From JBGPJM01 sp041485385 (lineage in GTDB: Bacteria > Planctomycetota > Phycisphaerae > Phycisphaerales > UBA1924), in assembly GCA_041485385.1 (NCBI GenBank), contig JBGPJM010000046.1, positions 1 to 26,628 of the forward strand: DNA of 26,628 nt. The letters run 5' to 3'. Both the position numbers and the translations under genes were made by a program. How positions within the stretch are numbered: position 1 is the first letter of the stretch; the number at the start of each line of letters is the position of its first letter. The notes beneath the pieces were generated by a model. That model was given only the letters and a program-made list of their open reading frames with translations. It did no database searches and had not been told where the DNA came from. Positions 9,059 through 16,706 of this stretch are shown here, piece after piece.

Positions 9059-11431
9059 ATGCCCGCTGGCGATCCGATACCCACCCACACGACACTACGC
9101 CCCCTCCGCCTGGCCTTTGTCATCGATGCCGATGACGCAGCGGCATTTGTCAGCGCGGTCGAGACAAGCACTTGCCTCTGGGGGGGTATCCGCAACCCGA
9201 TCATTCCGGTTCACCGACGGTCTACGCGCCGGTACCGCGTGCACCCCATCGAACCTCCTTCTGCCGAGGCGATTGTTCGCGGGTACCTTGAAGTATTCGA
9301 GCCCGACGTCATCGTGGCGGCCGACCCAGCCGCCACCTCATCGCTCTTGAGCTCTCACGCCATCCCGATCATCAAGCTGGACGATGCGCTCAAAGGAGCT
9401 CGAGCTGGCAATCCCGATTTCGGTATTTCAATGCTCAGTGTCTACGACCACCTCTACCACACAACCTTCCGCTTTGTGCGCCGTCGAACACCGTCAGTAA
9501 TGCGGCCGGGGCCGCCACCTGAGGGCATGAACGAGTTTTCCGCCGCTAAATGGGGTCGGCTGCCGCCATCGGATGTCGGCCATATTCGCCGGGTCTACGA
9601 CGAGGTGTTCGAACCAGTCGAGGTACCCTGCACACCCGCGTACGCCAATGCTGCCGGTCAACACGTCACGGCATCGCCCTTGACGCTCACTCGTGCCGAG
9701 ATCCGAGGATGGTTCGGCGGCGGAGATGCCACCGTCTTCATCCTGAATCATCGCCGGCTAATGGACCTGTATGCCTATTGGAATCTCAGGGCTCTAGGCG
9801 CACGCATCCTCGCGGTACCACTTGAATGGGTGGATGAAGAAGCCGAGCGCATTCGCGCTTTTGTCCGCAATCACCGCATCCCAGCGGACGAACGCGGCTT
9901 CGGGGAACGGTACGCCCGGATCGTAAAGGGCCAATGTGTTTCCCGCCGACAATTCCAGGGCGCGGTGGACACCCTGGCGCTCGGAGAGGACGCGTGGTGC
10001 CATCCGGATGTGCCGCCAATGTGGTCCCCCGATTTTCTGCGGCGCGGCGGAGTGAATCCGGGTTGCGTCGTTGCGGATGAAAGATGGGACGATGCGCCGC
10101 GCAGGTACGACCGCGCGTCAATTGTAACTCTATCGCCGTCTTTTGTGAGTGGCTTCAATCCGCACTCGTCCGAGCGATGGTGCAACGTGATCAGGATTCT
10201 GCATGGCGTGGGAGACATGGGTCAGTCGCTCGTGTTTCCGGATCGAGCGGCCAATCTGGACGAGCTGCTCGACGACACGCGATTTGGAGCCAAGTTGCGT
10301 CTCGTGCGAGACGGCATTGCCGTGACGTGCGACAAGATGACTGATACTCTCCGGTGGAGGATTCCAGACGGCTCAGAGTTGGTCTCGTGGTGGTACGAGC
10401 AACAGGGCTATGACCCGACGCCTTCAGGCTCAGGGCTGATCGCAGAGGGGATGTTGCGCGCGCTGGGTGGACCGTTGGGGATGAACGGGTGGTCCCACGC
10501 GACGGTGGTTCGCTTGCTCGACTCGATGAATAGCACGCAGGCTCGCCTGGGCCGGTCTAGGAGAGAGATCGAAGACGCTCTACGCGAGGATCTAACAAAC
10601 GCGCAGTGGCCGATCTCCAGTGATCCGGCAGAAGTAGTCGATCTCTTGATTGAGCGACGTGTTCTTAGACTCGGCGTTGAAGTGCAATGCGAGGTGTGTC
10701 AACAACGTAATTGGTACCAACTGAACGCGTTGTCGGAGACATTGGCCTGCGAACGGTGCCTCGCAGAGTATCCATTCCCTGCTCGATCGCCCCCACCGCA
10801 CCCATGGCGCTATCGCCCGCAGGGGCCGTTCGCTATTGAGAATGCAGCACACGGTGCCTACGCAGTGGTGTTGGCCCTTCGCTTTTTCATACTGACGCTT
10901 CACGGCGACGCGTCGTGGCGTGTCGGTATCGAACTGAGGCCCAAAGGTGACTCCGGTGGTGCCATGGAAGTCGACTTGACTTTGTTCTGGAAACGCGGGC
11001 ATATGGATGGGAAGCAGGCCGAGCACCTGATCGTGGAGTGTAAGAGCTTCAATACGCCCTTCGACGATCATGACATGGACCGCACGCGTCGCCTGGCGGA
11101 GGCGTTTCCGAATGCTGTATTTGTGATGGCAACGCTGGCACCAGACTTGAGTTCCGCAGAGCGTCATCGGCTTCGGAAGCTCCGTGGCGACCTCCCCGTC
11201 AAGAATTCTTGGCAGGTCGGCCCGTTTCGACCGTTACTGATTCTCGCTGAAGCAGAGCTCTTTTCGACCTGGGGGCCGCCCAAGTGCTGGCAGGACGCTG
11301 GGGGACGGCATGCAGTCGTGGCCGAGGCCTCAGGTAACGTGTGGTCGTTGGAGTCGTTGTGCTCCGCGACCCAGGAAATATATTTGGGAAACCGATCGGG
11401 TGGCGGGCCTCGTGATGTTTGCCACGAGTAG
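9059..11431 (+). CDS. Large protein of unknown function with zinc ribbon and C-terminal PD-(D/E)XK-like site
   Basis: I do not recognise this 790-aa protein as a named family. Visible parts, in order: an N-terminal alpha/beta-looking domain (LRLAFVIDADD, then CLWGGIRNPIIPVHRRS and YLEVFEPDVIVAADP, about residues 15-100); a long middle region with FILNHRRLMDLYAYWNLRAL and SERWCNVIRILHGVGDMGQS; a helical stretch near 480-540; a CxxC...CxxC zinc ribbon at about 544-567 (CEVCQQRNWYQL...CERC); and a C-terminal region with MEVDLTLFW and LIVECKSFN. The last two supply the Asp (about 638) and Glu-x-Lys (about 660-662) of a PD-(D/E)XK nuclease, as in restriction-like enzymes. The ribosome binding site is weak (CGGA). 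Third-position A/T is more frequent than in flanking core genes, suggesting transfer. Role inferred: an effector or recognition subunit of a defence module together with the two preceding genes. Confidence 0.6.
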   Translation: MPAGDPIPTHTTLRPLRLAFVIDADDAAAFVSAVETSTCLWGGIRNPIIPVHRRSTRRYRVHPIEPPSAEAIVRGYLEVFEPDVIVAADPAATSSLLSSHAIPIIKLDDALKGARAGNPDFGISMLSVYDHLYHTTFRFVRRRTPSVMRPGPPPEGMNEFSAAKWGRLPPSDVGHIRRVYDEVFEPVEVPCTPAYANAAGQHVTASPLTLTRAEIRGWFGGGDATVFILNHRRLMDLYAYWNLRALGARILAVPLEWVDEEAERIRAFVRNHRIPADERGFGERYARIVKGQCVSRRQFQGAVDTLALGEDAWCHPDVPPMWSPDFLRRGGVNPGCVVADERWDDAPRRYDRASIVTLSPSFVSGFNPHSSERWCNVIRILHGVGDMGQSLVFPDRAANLDELLDDTRFGAKLRLVRDGIAVTCDKMTDTLRWRIPDGSELVSWWYEQQGYDPTPSGSGLIAEGMLRALGGPLGMNGWSHATVVRLLDSMNSTQARLGRSRREIEDALREDLTNAQWPISSDPAEVVDLLIERRVLRLGVEVQCEVCQQRNWYQLNALSETLACERCLAEYPFPARSPPPHPWRYRPQGPFAIENAAHGAYAVVLALRFFILTLHGDASWRVGIELRPKGDSGGAMEVDLTLFWKRGHMDGKQAEHLIVECKSFNTPFDDHDMDRTRRLAEAFPNAVFVMATLAPDLSSAERHRLRKLRGDLPVKNSWQVGPFRPLLILAEAELFSTWGPPKCWQDAGGRHAVVAEASGNVWSLESLCSATQEIYLGNRSGGGPRDVCHE

Positions 11432-11470
11432 CAGGCCGGGCGGCGGCGGCCGGCATGGCGCCACTTGTTG

Positions 11471-11501
11471 TAGCCACGCTCCCAGCCAGATCTAGTGGCT
11501 A
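11471..11501. repeat. Inverted repeat between convergent island genes
   Basis: TAGCCAC (11471-11477) and GTGGCTA (11495-11501) can pair across a 17-nt loop in the 80-bp gap between two stop codons. It could be a weak bidirectional terminator, but there is no T-run. Confidence 0.25.
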
Positions 11502-11511
11502 TCCGGAGACG

Positions 11512-12612
11512 TTATTCAAACGAATACGGGTCAGCCTCGCGCCATAATGTCTCGATCGATGCGCGATACGGTGCGTAGTAGTCATGGCTCGGCCAAACCA
11601 ACAGGACGGGACGGTCATCGATATCATGATGCGCGTCTCCTCTTCGGCCGTAAAGGTAGGATTCGATCTGCAGCAGCCCGTATGGAGTATCAGGGTCGAC
11701 TGCGACGCCGCTCCAAGTGATCATCGACTTCGATGTTCTCAACTCGACGGCTTTGCGTCGCTCCGGAGGCTCAAGGTCACGGACAAACCTCGCAATCGCG
11801 GCGATACCATCCTCAATGTCCTTCCGGACTCTCTCCTCGTCCGTCTTGCAGACATGACCAAAGTGGAGGGAACGAGCTTCACGAAAGGCGACTGGATCGA
11901 GCGTAATGAACCTTAATCGTACGCCTCTGTCGAGGAGGCGCAAAAAGGCGTCGTGCGAGGCCAAGCTCAGCACATTGGCGCAAGACCAGCCCCATATCCA
12001 AAGCTCCTGCCGACATGTGTCTGCGATGTCTGACCAGCGGAGCTGGTTGTCGGGGTCACGCACATTAGAACGTACGAGCAGTCGATAGGATGGCGCGGCG
12101 GACGGCGACGTGACGAATTGTTTGCCGATAGCGGCCCTTAGTACTTCGTCGCGTCGCTCGTCGGCCGTATCCGGAGGGGTACCGGAGATATCAAGAGCGA
12201 CTCGCACGGTCGCGCCAACTGCATCCAAGTCGTCCGAATCAGTCGCTCGGCTGGCAGCCGCGCCGCCAAGCGGACCCGGTGCAGACTCGACACCGCAAAG
12301 GATGGGTATCGTACACTTCGAGAGGATCCAAGCCGCTCCGAGCTCGTTCATTACCCATGGCGATGAAATGCTCCAAGGAGTGATGAGCCCGACTATCACC
12401 GTAGACTCGGTGATTTCGTCCTTCAGCGATGCCTCAATACTCCGACCTCGATAGAGATCGTACCCCTTGAGTGATGTACACCGGATCTCGTCTTGGGCGA
12501 GTCCGGCGGCGGCGCGGATGAACTCTGTCAAGGGCGCAACTAGATCCCTATCGCGAGAGGAATGAGAAATGAAGACTCGGACAGTGCCCTGAGAGGCATT
12601 CGGCGTAGCCAT
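11512..12612 (-). CDS. TIR-domain protein with C-terminal PLD-like domain, putative NAD-targeting defence effector
   Basis: Start ATG 12612 is fixed by an excellent ribosome binding site (GGAGGTG, 12618-12624) 5 nt upstream; the in-frame start at 12654 lies before it. The 366-aa protein opens with a TIR domain at about residues 11-135: VRVFISHSSRDRDL, RGRSIEASLKDEI, VIVGLITPWSISSPWVMNEL. Glu90 in MNELGAAW sits where bacterial TIR NADases have the catalytic Glu. The C-terminal half (about 200-366) has ELWIWGWSCANVLSLAS, FLRLLDRGVRLRFITLDP and a tail pattern like the PLD-like domain of the membrane protein at 6855-7718. TIR proteins in defence systems deplete NAD+ or make cyclic ADP-ribose signals when triggered. 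This gene is convergent with the 790-aa gene and has island-like base composition. Confidence 0.82.
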   Translation of the reverse strand: MATPNASQGTVRVFISHSSRDRDLVAPLTEFIRAAAGLAQDEIRCTSLKGYDLYRGRSIEASLKDEITESTVIVGLITPWSISSPWVMNELGAAWILSKCTIPILCGVESAPGPLGGAAASRATDSDDLDAVGATVRVALDISGTPPDTADERRDEVLRAAIGKQFVTSPSAAPSYRLLVRSNVRDPDNQLRWSDIADTCRQELWIWGWSCANVLSLASHDAFLRLLDRGVRLRFITLDPVAFREARSLHFGHVCKTDEERVRKDIEDGIAAIARFVRDLEPPERRKAVELRTSKSMITWSGVAVDPDTPYGLLQIESYLYGRRGDAHHDIDDRPVLLVWPSHDYYAPYRASIETLWREADPYSFE

Positions 12613-12858
12613 CGGATCACCTCCGCCGTGACTGGACCGGCGACTGATGACCACATGCTATCGACAACGTGGCACAATCGGAAATCATTTTGCGTGCCCC
12701 CCCCGCGGTGAAAACTCGCCGACCTGTGCATCGAACCGGCTCGCTCACTGCGTTCGGGGCTCGTCCGCCGTCGGCGACTTCCTTCGAGCCAGCCTGTGGA
12801 GCGGCACGGCGGCGTCGTGGGAAGACCTTTCCCTGGCGCTCACAGGCTCGTGGGGTCA

Positions 12859-13045
12859 TATACCTATGCCCAGAGCATCTGGAGCGATGGCTCGTTCACC
12901 TACGTCGCCGGGCGTGGCTTCAACCTCGCCACGAACAGGACCGAGGCCCTGCTCTGGACGCGCCCCATCCCGGCCCCCGGCGCGCTGGGCCTCCTGGCGA
13001 ACCGTGTTGCCCTTGGCCGCGCGCCGCCGGCGTGCTGACTCAGGA
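12859..13045 (+). pseudogene. Remnant of a secreted repeat protein with PEP-CTERM-like tail
   Basis: The + frame reads IWSDGSFTYVAGRGFN, TNRTEALLWTRPIPAPGALG and then LLANRV. The first parts resemble HAF-repeat or related extracellular proteins, and IPAPGALGLL resembles the planctomycete PEP-CTERM variant. In the +2-shifted frame the next bases give LAARRRRA, the basic tail that normally ends such signals, so a frameshift lies near 13000. No start or body of the gene remains. From 12613 to 12858 I see no gene. Confidence 0.55.
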
Positions 13046-13054
13046 TCCTCCCGG

Positions 13055-14641
13055 CTACACCTTCAGCAACTCTCGCGCCTGCGCATACCCCGGCGCGGGG
13101 TACCCGTGCTCGCTCGCCGTCACGCGGGCCAGCGCGCTCAGGTGCCGCCAGCGGAAGACGGGGCGGCCGGCGGCAAACTCCTCCGTCACCGTCCGGTAGT
13201 ACTTCTCTGCGTGCAGGGCGCCGTCCTCGCTGGTAGCGAACTCGAGGAGGAGGTCGAAGACGGGGCGCTCGGGCTGGCCGCGGGTGCCGTACTCGTGCAC
13301 CATCGCGCACGCCGCGGCCTGGTCGTTGTGCATGATCGCGTCGCGGGCCTGGGAGAGCAGCTTGCGGGGGTCCCTCTCGGCCAGGCCCTCCAGTGAATCG
13401 GCCAGCGGGTAGGGGTCCTTGCTCAGTTTGCCGCTCTGCCCGGCGGTGTGGTAGGCGCCGACGATCAGGCTGGCCGCGGCGTTGCGGTGGTCGCTCACGC
13501 GCGCGATGTTCCGCCAGGCGTTGGCCGCGTCGGAGGCGTGGACGCCCACCGACGCCCCGTGGATGCTCCCCACCGGCTTGCCGTCCTCGGCGCGGGTGCG
13601 CCCCGGGTCGCGGAGCACGAGCTGGTTGGCCGCGAGCGACAGGGCCTCGCCGATGGACTCCGGGTCCAGCCCCTCGGCGAGCGCGCCGGCCACGGCCGCG
13701 GCGGCGTCCTCGCGCGTACCGGACCAGATCGTGCCGGCGAGGCGATCGAGGGCGGCGTCGTCGAGCCGCCGGGTGCCCAGGGGCTTCTCGAGCAACCGGT
13801 GCTCGTCCATCAGCTTCGGCAGCACCGCGCGGATGCCCGGCTCCGGCCCCTGCTGGTCGAGGCGCGAGCGCTCGGCCTGCACGCAGTAGCGGACCGACTG
13901 CCGCAGCAGCGTGTGCGCCTGCTCCTTGCCCGCCAGGTCCAAGAGCGCCCAGGCCCGCCACGCGAGCACGACCCGGTGCACATCGACCTCGTCCTGCACG
14001 ACCCACAGGAGGTGGTTGAAGGCCTCGCCGGATGGGCCCTTGGCCAGGGCCGCGAAGGTGCGCTCGGCACGCTCCATGTCGGCGCTGCGGGTGGCCTCCT
14101 GCAGCTCCTTGCCGCTGCGGGCCTCGGGCGGGAGGTTGGCGGCCTCGACCAGGTGCAGCACCTCGTTCTCGCGCCCCCCCTTCTCCTGGATCCGCGTGCT
14201 GTTGCGGTAGAGGACCTTGAGGACGGGGAGGGCCCGCCGGGGTTCGGGCAGCTCCTTGGACATCTCGTACGCCGGGGCCAGCGCCATGAGCGAGTGATAC
14301 CCCGTGTAGTCCTGCCCGCCGAACGTGCGCGCGTTGGCCAGGGCGCCCGCGGCCACAAGCGTGCGCAGCTCGGTCCCCGCCGCGAGCTTCTGCACCAGCA
14401 GCGGCAGGAGCTTGTCGGGGGGCGTCTCCTGCATCAGCGCCACCAGCGGTTCCATCGCGCCGAACGAGAGCGTGTCCGGACCGGTGAGGAGGCCCGCCCC
14501 CCCCACCATGCCCGCCGCCCCCCCCGTCCCGGCCAGGGCCCGCGAGATGCCCAGTTCCGCAGTGAGGGCCGGGCCCAGGCTGGCGATCAGCATGCCGCTA
14601 CCGACGTCCGCGAGAAAATCGCGTCGTGTCCCGTGCAACAT
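13055..14641 (-). CDS. Tat-signal protein of unknown function
   Basis: Start ATG 14641 was chosen because the twin-arginine motif TRRDFLADVG begins at residue 5 and AGGA lies 8 nt upstream; the open frame to 14821 is extra. The 528-aa product has a Tat signal peptide (hydrophobic part MLIASLGPALTAELGIS) and then an almost wholly helical, Ala/Leu/Glu-rich sequence with no catalytic motif that I recognise. Repeated helical pieces such as NEVLHLVEAANLPPEA, HLLWVVQDEVDVHRVVLAWR and NAWRNIARVSDHRNAAASLI suggest a helical-repeat fold. Several His residues (YTGYHSLMALAP, VGAYHTAGQSG) could bind a metal or cofactor, which would fit Tat export of a folded protein. Similar proteins occur in planctomycetes without known role. 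It stands alone. Confidence 0.75.
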   Translation of the reverse strand: MLHGTRRDFLADVGSGMLIASLGPALTAELGISRALAGTGGAAGMVGGAGLLTGPDTLSFGAMEPLVALMQETPPDKLLPLLVQKLAAGTELRTLVAAGALANARTFGGQDYTGYHSLMALAPAYEMSKELPEPRRALPVLKVLYRNSTRIQEKGGRENEVLHLVEAANLPPEARSGKELQEATRSADMERAERTFAALAKGPSGEAFNHLLWVVQDEVDVHRVVLAWRAWALLDLAGKEQAHTLLRQSVRYCVQAERSRLDQQGPEPGIRAVLPKLMDEHRLLEKPLGTRRLDDAALDRLAGTIWSGTREDAAAAVAGALAEGLDPESIGEALSLAANQLVLRDPGRTRAEDGKPVGSIHGASVGVHASDAANAWRNIARVSDHRNAAASLIVGAYHTAGQSGKLSKDPYPLADSLEGLAERDPRKLLSQARDAIMHNDQAAACAMVHEYGTRGQPERPVFDLLLEFATSEDGALHAEKYYRTVTEEFAAGRPVFRWRHLSALARVTASEHGYPAPGYAQARELLKV

Positions 14642-14699
14642 GGTTGAATCCTTTTTCGCGGCGGGTGCCCCGCTCACGGCGCTGCTGGTGATGATACCC

Positions 14700-14790
14700 G
14701 TCAATCGACACGGGTTGCAGGCCGGCGACGTCCCCAAGCCGGTCATACCGCAGGCGGGGCAGTGGCTAGGGCGGCGGCGGAGGGTGCGCG
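14700..14790 (-). pseudogene. Decayed zinc-ribbon remnant
   Basis: The minus strand reads RRRPSHCPACGMTGLGTSPA followed by CNPC. Compared with the RRxxRxGHCPxCGYDLTGL...PCPECG end of the gene at 5911-6375, it looks like the same zinc ribbon with a deletion at YDL and point changes at the second Cys pair. It lies just upstream of the Tat gene and has no gene body. Confidence 0.35.
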
Positions 14791-14873
14791 GGGGGAGCGT
14801 GCGATTCGACAGCGGCATCATGACGCGCTCGGCCCCCGTCCGAGGGATTCGCCCCGTTCACCCGTCCCACCCT

Positions 14874-15747
14874 GAAACTCGCGGGGACCGTACCCGACGA
14901 GCCGCCTCGCGCAGCGGGCGGGGGGAGCGTGCGTCAACGCTGTCCATCGCCCTGACGCGATGAGCCCCCCGCGTTCTCCCGCGGCCGCAGTCGCCGCCTC
15001 CGCTCCGCCTCGCTCTCTCCCGCAACGACGCCCCGCCCGTCCTCGGGCAGCCCCTTTGATCTCAGCCAGGCCTTGAGCGTCTCGATCCGCTCGCGGAGGG
15101 CCCGCTTGTGCTCCTCGAGAATCTCCCGGTTCGGCCCGCTCTGCCAGTCGTTGACGTAGGCGATCGCCGCGTACAGGCCGTCGTAGTGATTGATCCAGCG
15201 GGTGCTCCCGTGCCGCGTCCATACCGGGCCCGCTTGCGGGACCAGGCCGGCGAGCCGCAGATCCTTCGTCGCCCGCGCCTTGAGCTGCCCCATCGCCGCC
15301 TCGGGCGATGGCCCGCCGCGGCAGTTGACGACGACGTGCACGTGCGTCGGGCGCGCGTTGCGCGCGAGGAGATGCCAGCCGCGTTCCGTCGCGAGCTCGA
15401 CGATCGCGCTGTCGACGATCGCCCGCATGGGCAGCGTGAGCGTGACGGCCGGGCCGGTCATCGACGCCTGTTCGACAGAGCGCCGGAGCTCATCGACGGG
15501 GAGCAGCGGCGTGCCGCGGCGGTTGTGATCGAGATCGACCGAGCCGCGCTCATCGCCGTGCAGGCGTTGCCCGTATCCGGTCCATGTCAGGAAATAGGCG
15601 AGCGGCGCGGACACTCCGGGCAGGATACCGGGGGACGATCCGGGGGAAAACGGGGGTGCATCTCGACGTTCTGACGCTTCTGTCGTGACGCACGCTCCCC
15701 CCGCCCGCTGCGCGAGGCGGCTCGTCGGGACGGTCCCCGTGAGTCTC
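14874..15747 (-). mobile_element. RAYT-like element with long terminal inverted repeats
   Basis: Left arm 14874-14936 and right arm 15686-15747 are inverted copies over about 62 bp that differ at only a few positions. Both contain GACGAGCCGCC and GCAGCGGGCGG blocks, themselves able to fold (CCGCC...GGCGG). The arms bracket a single HUH transposase gene whose TGA stop lies in the last bases of the left arm. No target duplication is visible. Size is 874 bp. Such a gene flanked by palindromic repeats fits a REP-associated tyrosine transposase unit rather than a classical DDE insertion sequence. Confidence 0.7.
14934..15614 (-). CDS. HUH (Y1) transposase, REP-associated/IS200-like
   Basis: With GTG 15614 the product is 226 aa and starts at the conserved core (APLAYFLTWTGYGQRLHGDE, then RGSVDLDHN). 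The frame is open up to 15905, but that would read through the inverted repeat, so the start must lie between 15614 and 15685; which codon is used is uncertain. Catalytic features: HVH at residues 91-93 (ARPTHVHVVVNC), Tyr153 in AIAYVNDWQ as the likely nucleophile, and a basic helical tail (LKARATKDLRLAGLV; EHKRALRERIETLKAWLRSK). The family nicks single-stranded DNA at hairpins and moves or maintains REP sequences. The window also holds several REP-like palindromes that could be substrates. Confidence 0.75.
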   Translation of the reverse strand: MSAPLAYFLTWTGYGQRLHGDERGSVDLDHNRRGTPLLPVDELRRSVEQASMTGPAVTLTLPMRAIVDSAIVELATERGWHLLARNARPTHVHVVVNCRGGPSPEAAMGQLKARATKDLRLAGLVPQAGPVWTRHGSTRWINHYDGLYAAIAYVNDWQSGPNREILEEHKRALRERIETLKAWLRSKGLPEDGRGVVAGESEAERRRRLRPRENAGGSSRQGDGQR

Positions 15748-15905
15748 GGCGCGGGCTGCGAAGACGCGGCCATCTGGGCACCCGCGGCAACCGCGGCAGG
15801 TAGGTCCCCGAGACGGGGTATGTCCAGCTTGCGCGCCAAATCGAGGTAATAGGTGCAGATTCCCTTGCACCTCCGCGGCCCCCACGTACCATGAACCTCG
15901 GGCAA

Positions 15906-15947
15906 GGGCTTCGGGCTTTCGGCCTAGGGCCTGGGGCCTAAGGCCTG
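15906..15947 (+). repeat. Heptamer tandem array, six units of GGGCYTN type
   Basis: Six consecutive 7-mers follow one pattern: GGGCTTC, GGGCTTT, CGGCCTA, GGGCCTG, GGGCCTA, AGGCCTG. They resemble the short tandemly repeated heptamers described in other bacteria, such as cyanobacterial STRRs. Confidence 0.7.
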
Positions 15948-16027
15948 CCGCGGGGGGGAACGGGATGGGGGCACACACCAACCGACGATGCGCACCGGAA
16001 GGCGGCTCCCGGCGGCTCCCCTTCCCG

Positions 16028-16055
16028 CTGCTTGCTGCTTTCTGCTTACTGCTTC
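16028..16055 (+). repeat. Heptamer tandem array, four units of CTGCTTN
   Basis: CTGCTTG, CTGCTTT, CTGCTTA and CTGCTTC follow one another without spacer; each of the four bases occurs once at the variable seventh position. Confidence 0.75.
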
Positions 16056-16145
16056 CTACTCGCGCGTGCGCGCACATATTGGCAGCCACTAACCGACCCA
16101 ACTCACGCATCCACAAGCACTTACATCAAAAAACTCCCCGAAGAG

Positions 16146-16242
16146 AAGTCGCAAAAAGTCGCAAAAAGTCGATGGAAGTCAACGAAAGTCGAAGGAAGTC
16201 GCACCGAAGTCACCGCAACCCCATCCCAAGTCGCCCCAAGTC
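16146..16242 (+). repeat. Helically phased AAGTC array, nine copies
   Basis: AAGTC begins at 16146, 16156, 16166, 16176, 16186, 16196, 16207, 16228 and 16238. Steps are 10, 10, 10, 10, 10, 11, 21 and 10 bp, so all copies face the same side of the helix. The five bases between copies vary. This is what an array of protein-binding sites would look like; it also contains A-tracts in the first units. Confidence 0.8.
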
Positions 16243-16410
16243 GCCGGAACCTCGATCGACCACGCGGCCTCCGCAACCGGTCGACCGCGCCGCCCCCTCC
16301 AACCCCGCCCGCGCGCGCTTCAGGGTTCCAGCGCGCACAAACGGGTCCGATCGCACACAACCTGTTGCAAAACAACGACTTACACGCGTCCGCGCCGCCG
16401 GAGCAAGTCC

Positions 16411-16491
16411 AAAACTCTCAAAAACTCTCCAAAACACTCAAAAACTCTCGCAGTTTCCCCTGTGTATCTCCAAAACTCTCAAAAACTCTCG
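16411..16491 (+). repeat. Phased A-tract array, six units of AAAACTCTCN type
   Basis: Units begin at 16411, 16421, 16431, 16441, 16472 and 16482, so steps are 10, 10, 10, 31 and 10 bp. Each carries an A4 or A5 tract, which in helical phase is expected to bend DNA. An AAGTC copy (16405-16409) directly precedes the first unit. Confidence 0.78.
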
Positions 16492-16706
16492 ACGTTGGGT
16501 TCCCCCTGCCCACCTCCCCGCGTCCTCCCCCCCACCCCCCCACCTCGCAACTTCTCCCCCCCCACACCCCGGAACGCCGATCTACCCACGCACGGCAGGT
16601 GGCGTCGCGCGCCGCCAGTTCAATCACCGGCGGCCGTACCCCACACCAGCCTTCCATCGGGCCGGGGGCGATCGACACCGCGATCCACATGCACGGAGGC
16701 ATCATC

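Larger units (their letters stand above)
15748..16706. other. Gene-free mosaic of short periodic repeats upstream of a lipoprotein gene
   Basis: No coding signal is seen over 960 bp although frames are open. The stretch contains two heptamer arrays, two arrays with 10-bp period, and a C-rich run (16501-16580). It is richer in A and T than the surrounding DNA. The individual arrays are listed separately. Confidence 0.65.

Noticed and set aside
12669..13199. Plus-strand 176-aa open frame
   Set aside because: No start signal or domain; it crosses the TIR upstream region, the PEP-CTERM remnant in another frame and the end of the Tat gene.
15615..15905. N-terminal extension of the transposase frame
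   Set aside because: It would translate the right inverted repeat and the DNA outside the element; the family core starts near residue APLAYFLTW.
16146..16491. CRISPR array
   Set aside because: The repeats are 5-10 bp with a 10-bp period and no unique spacers of 25-40 bp; no cas genes are present.
16146..16491. Chromosome replication origin
   Set aside because: No DnaA-box consensus (TTATCCACA) and no dnaA, dnaN or parAB genes nearby; a different DNA-binding array remains possible.
16032..16706. Upstream extension of the lipoprotein frame through the repeat arrays
   Set aside because: It encodes only repeat-derived Lys/Ser strings, and the lipoprotein signal with a good ribosome binding site starts at 16707.
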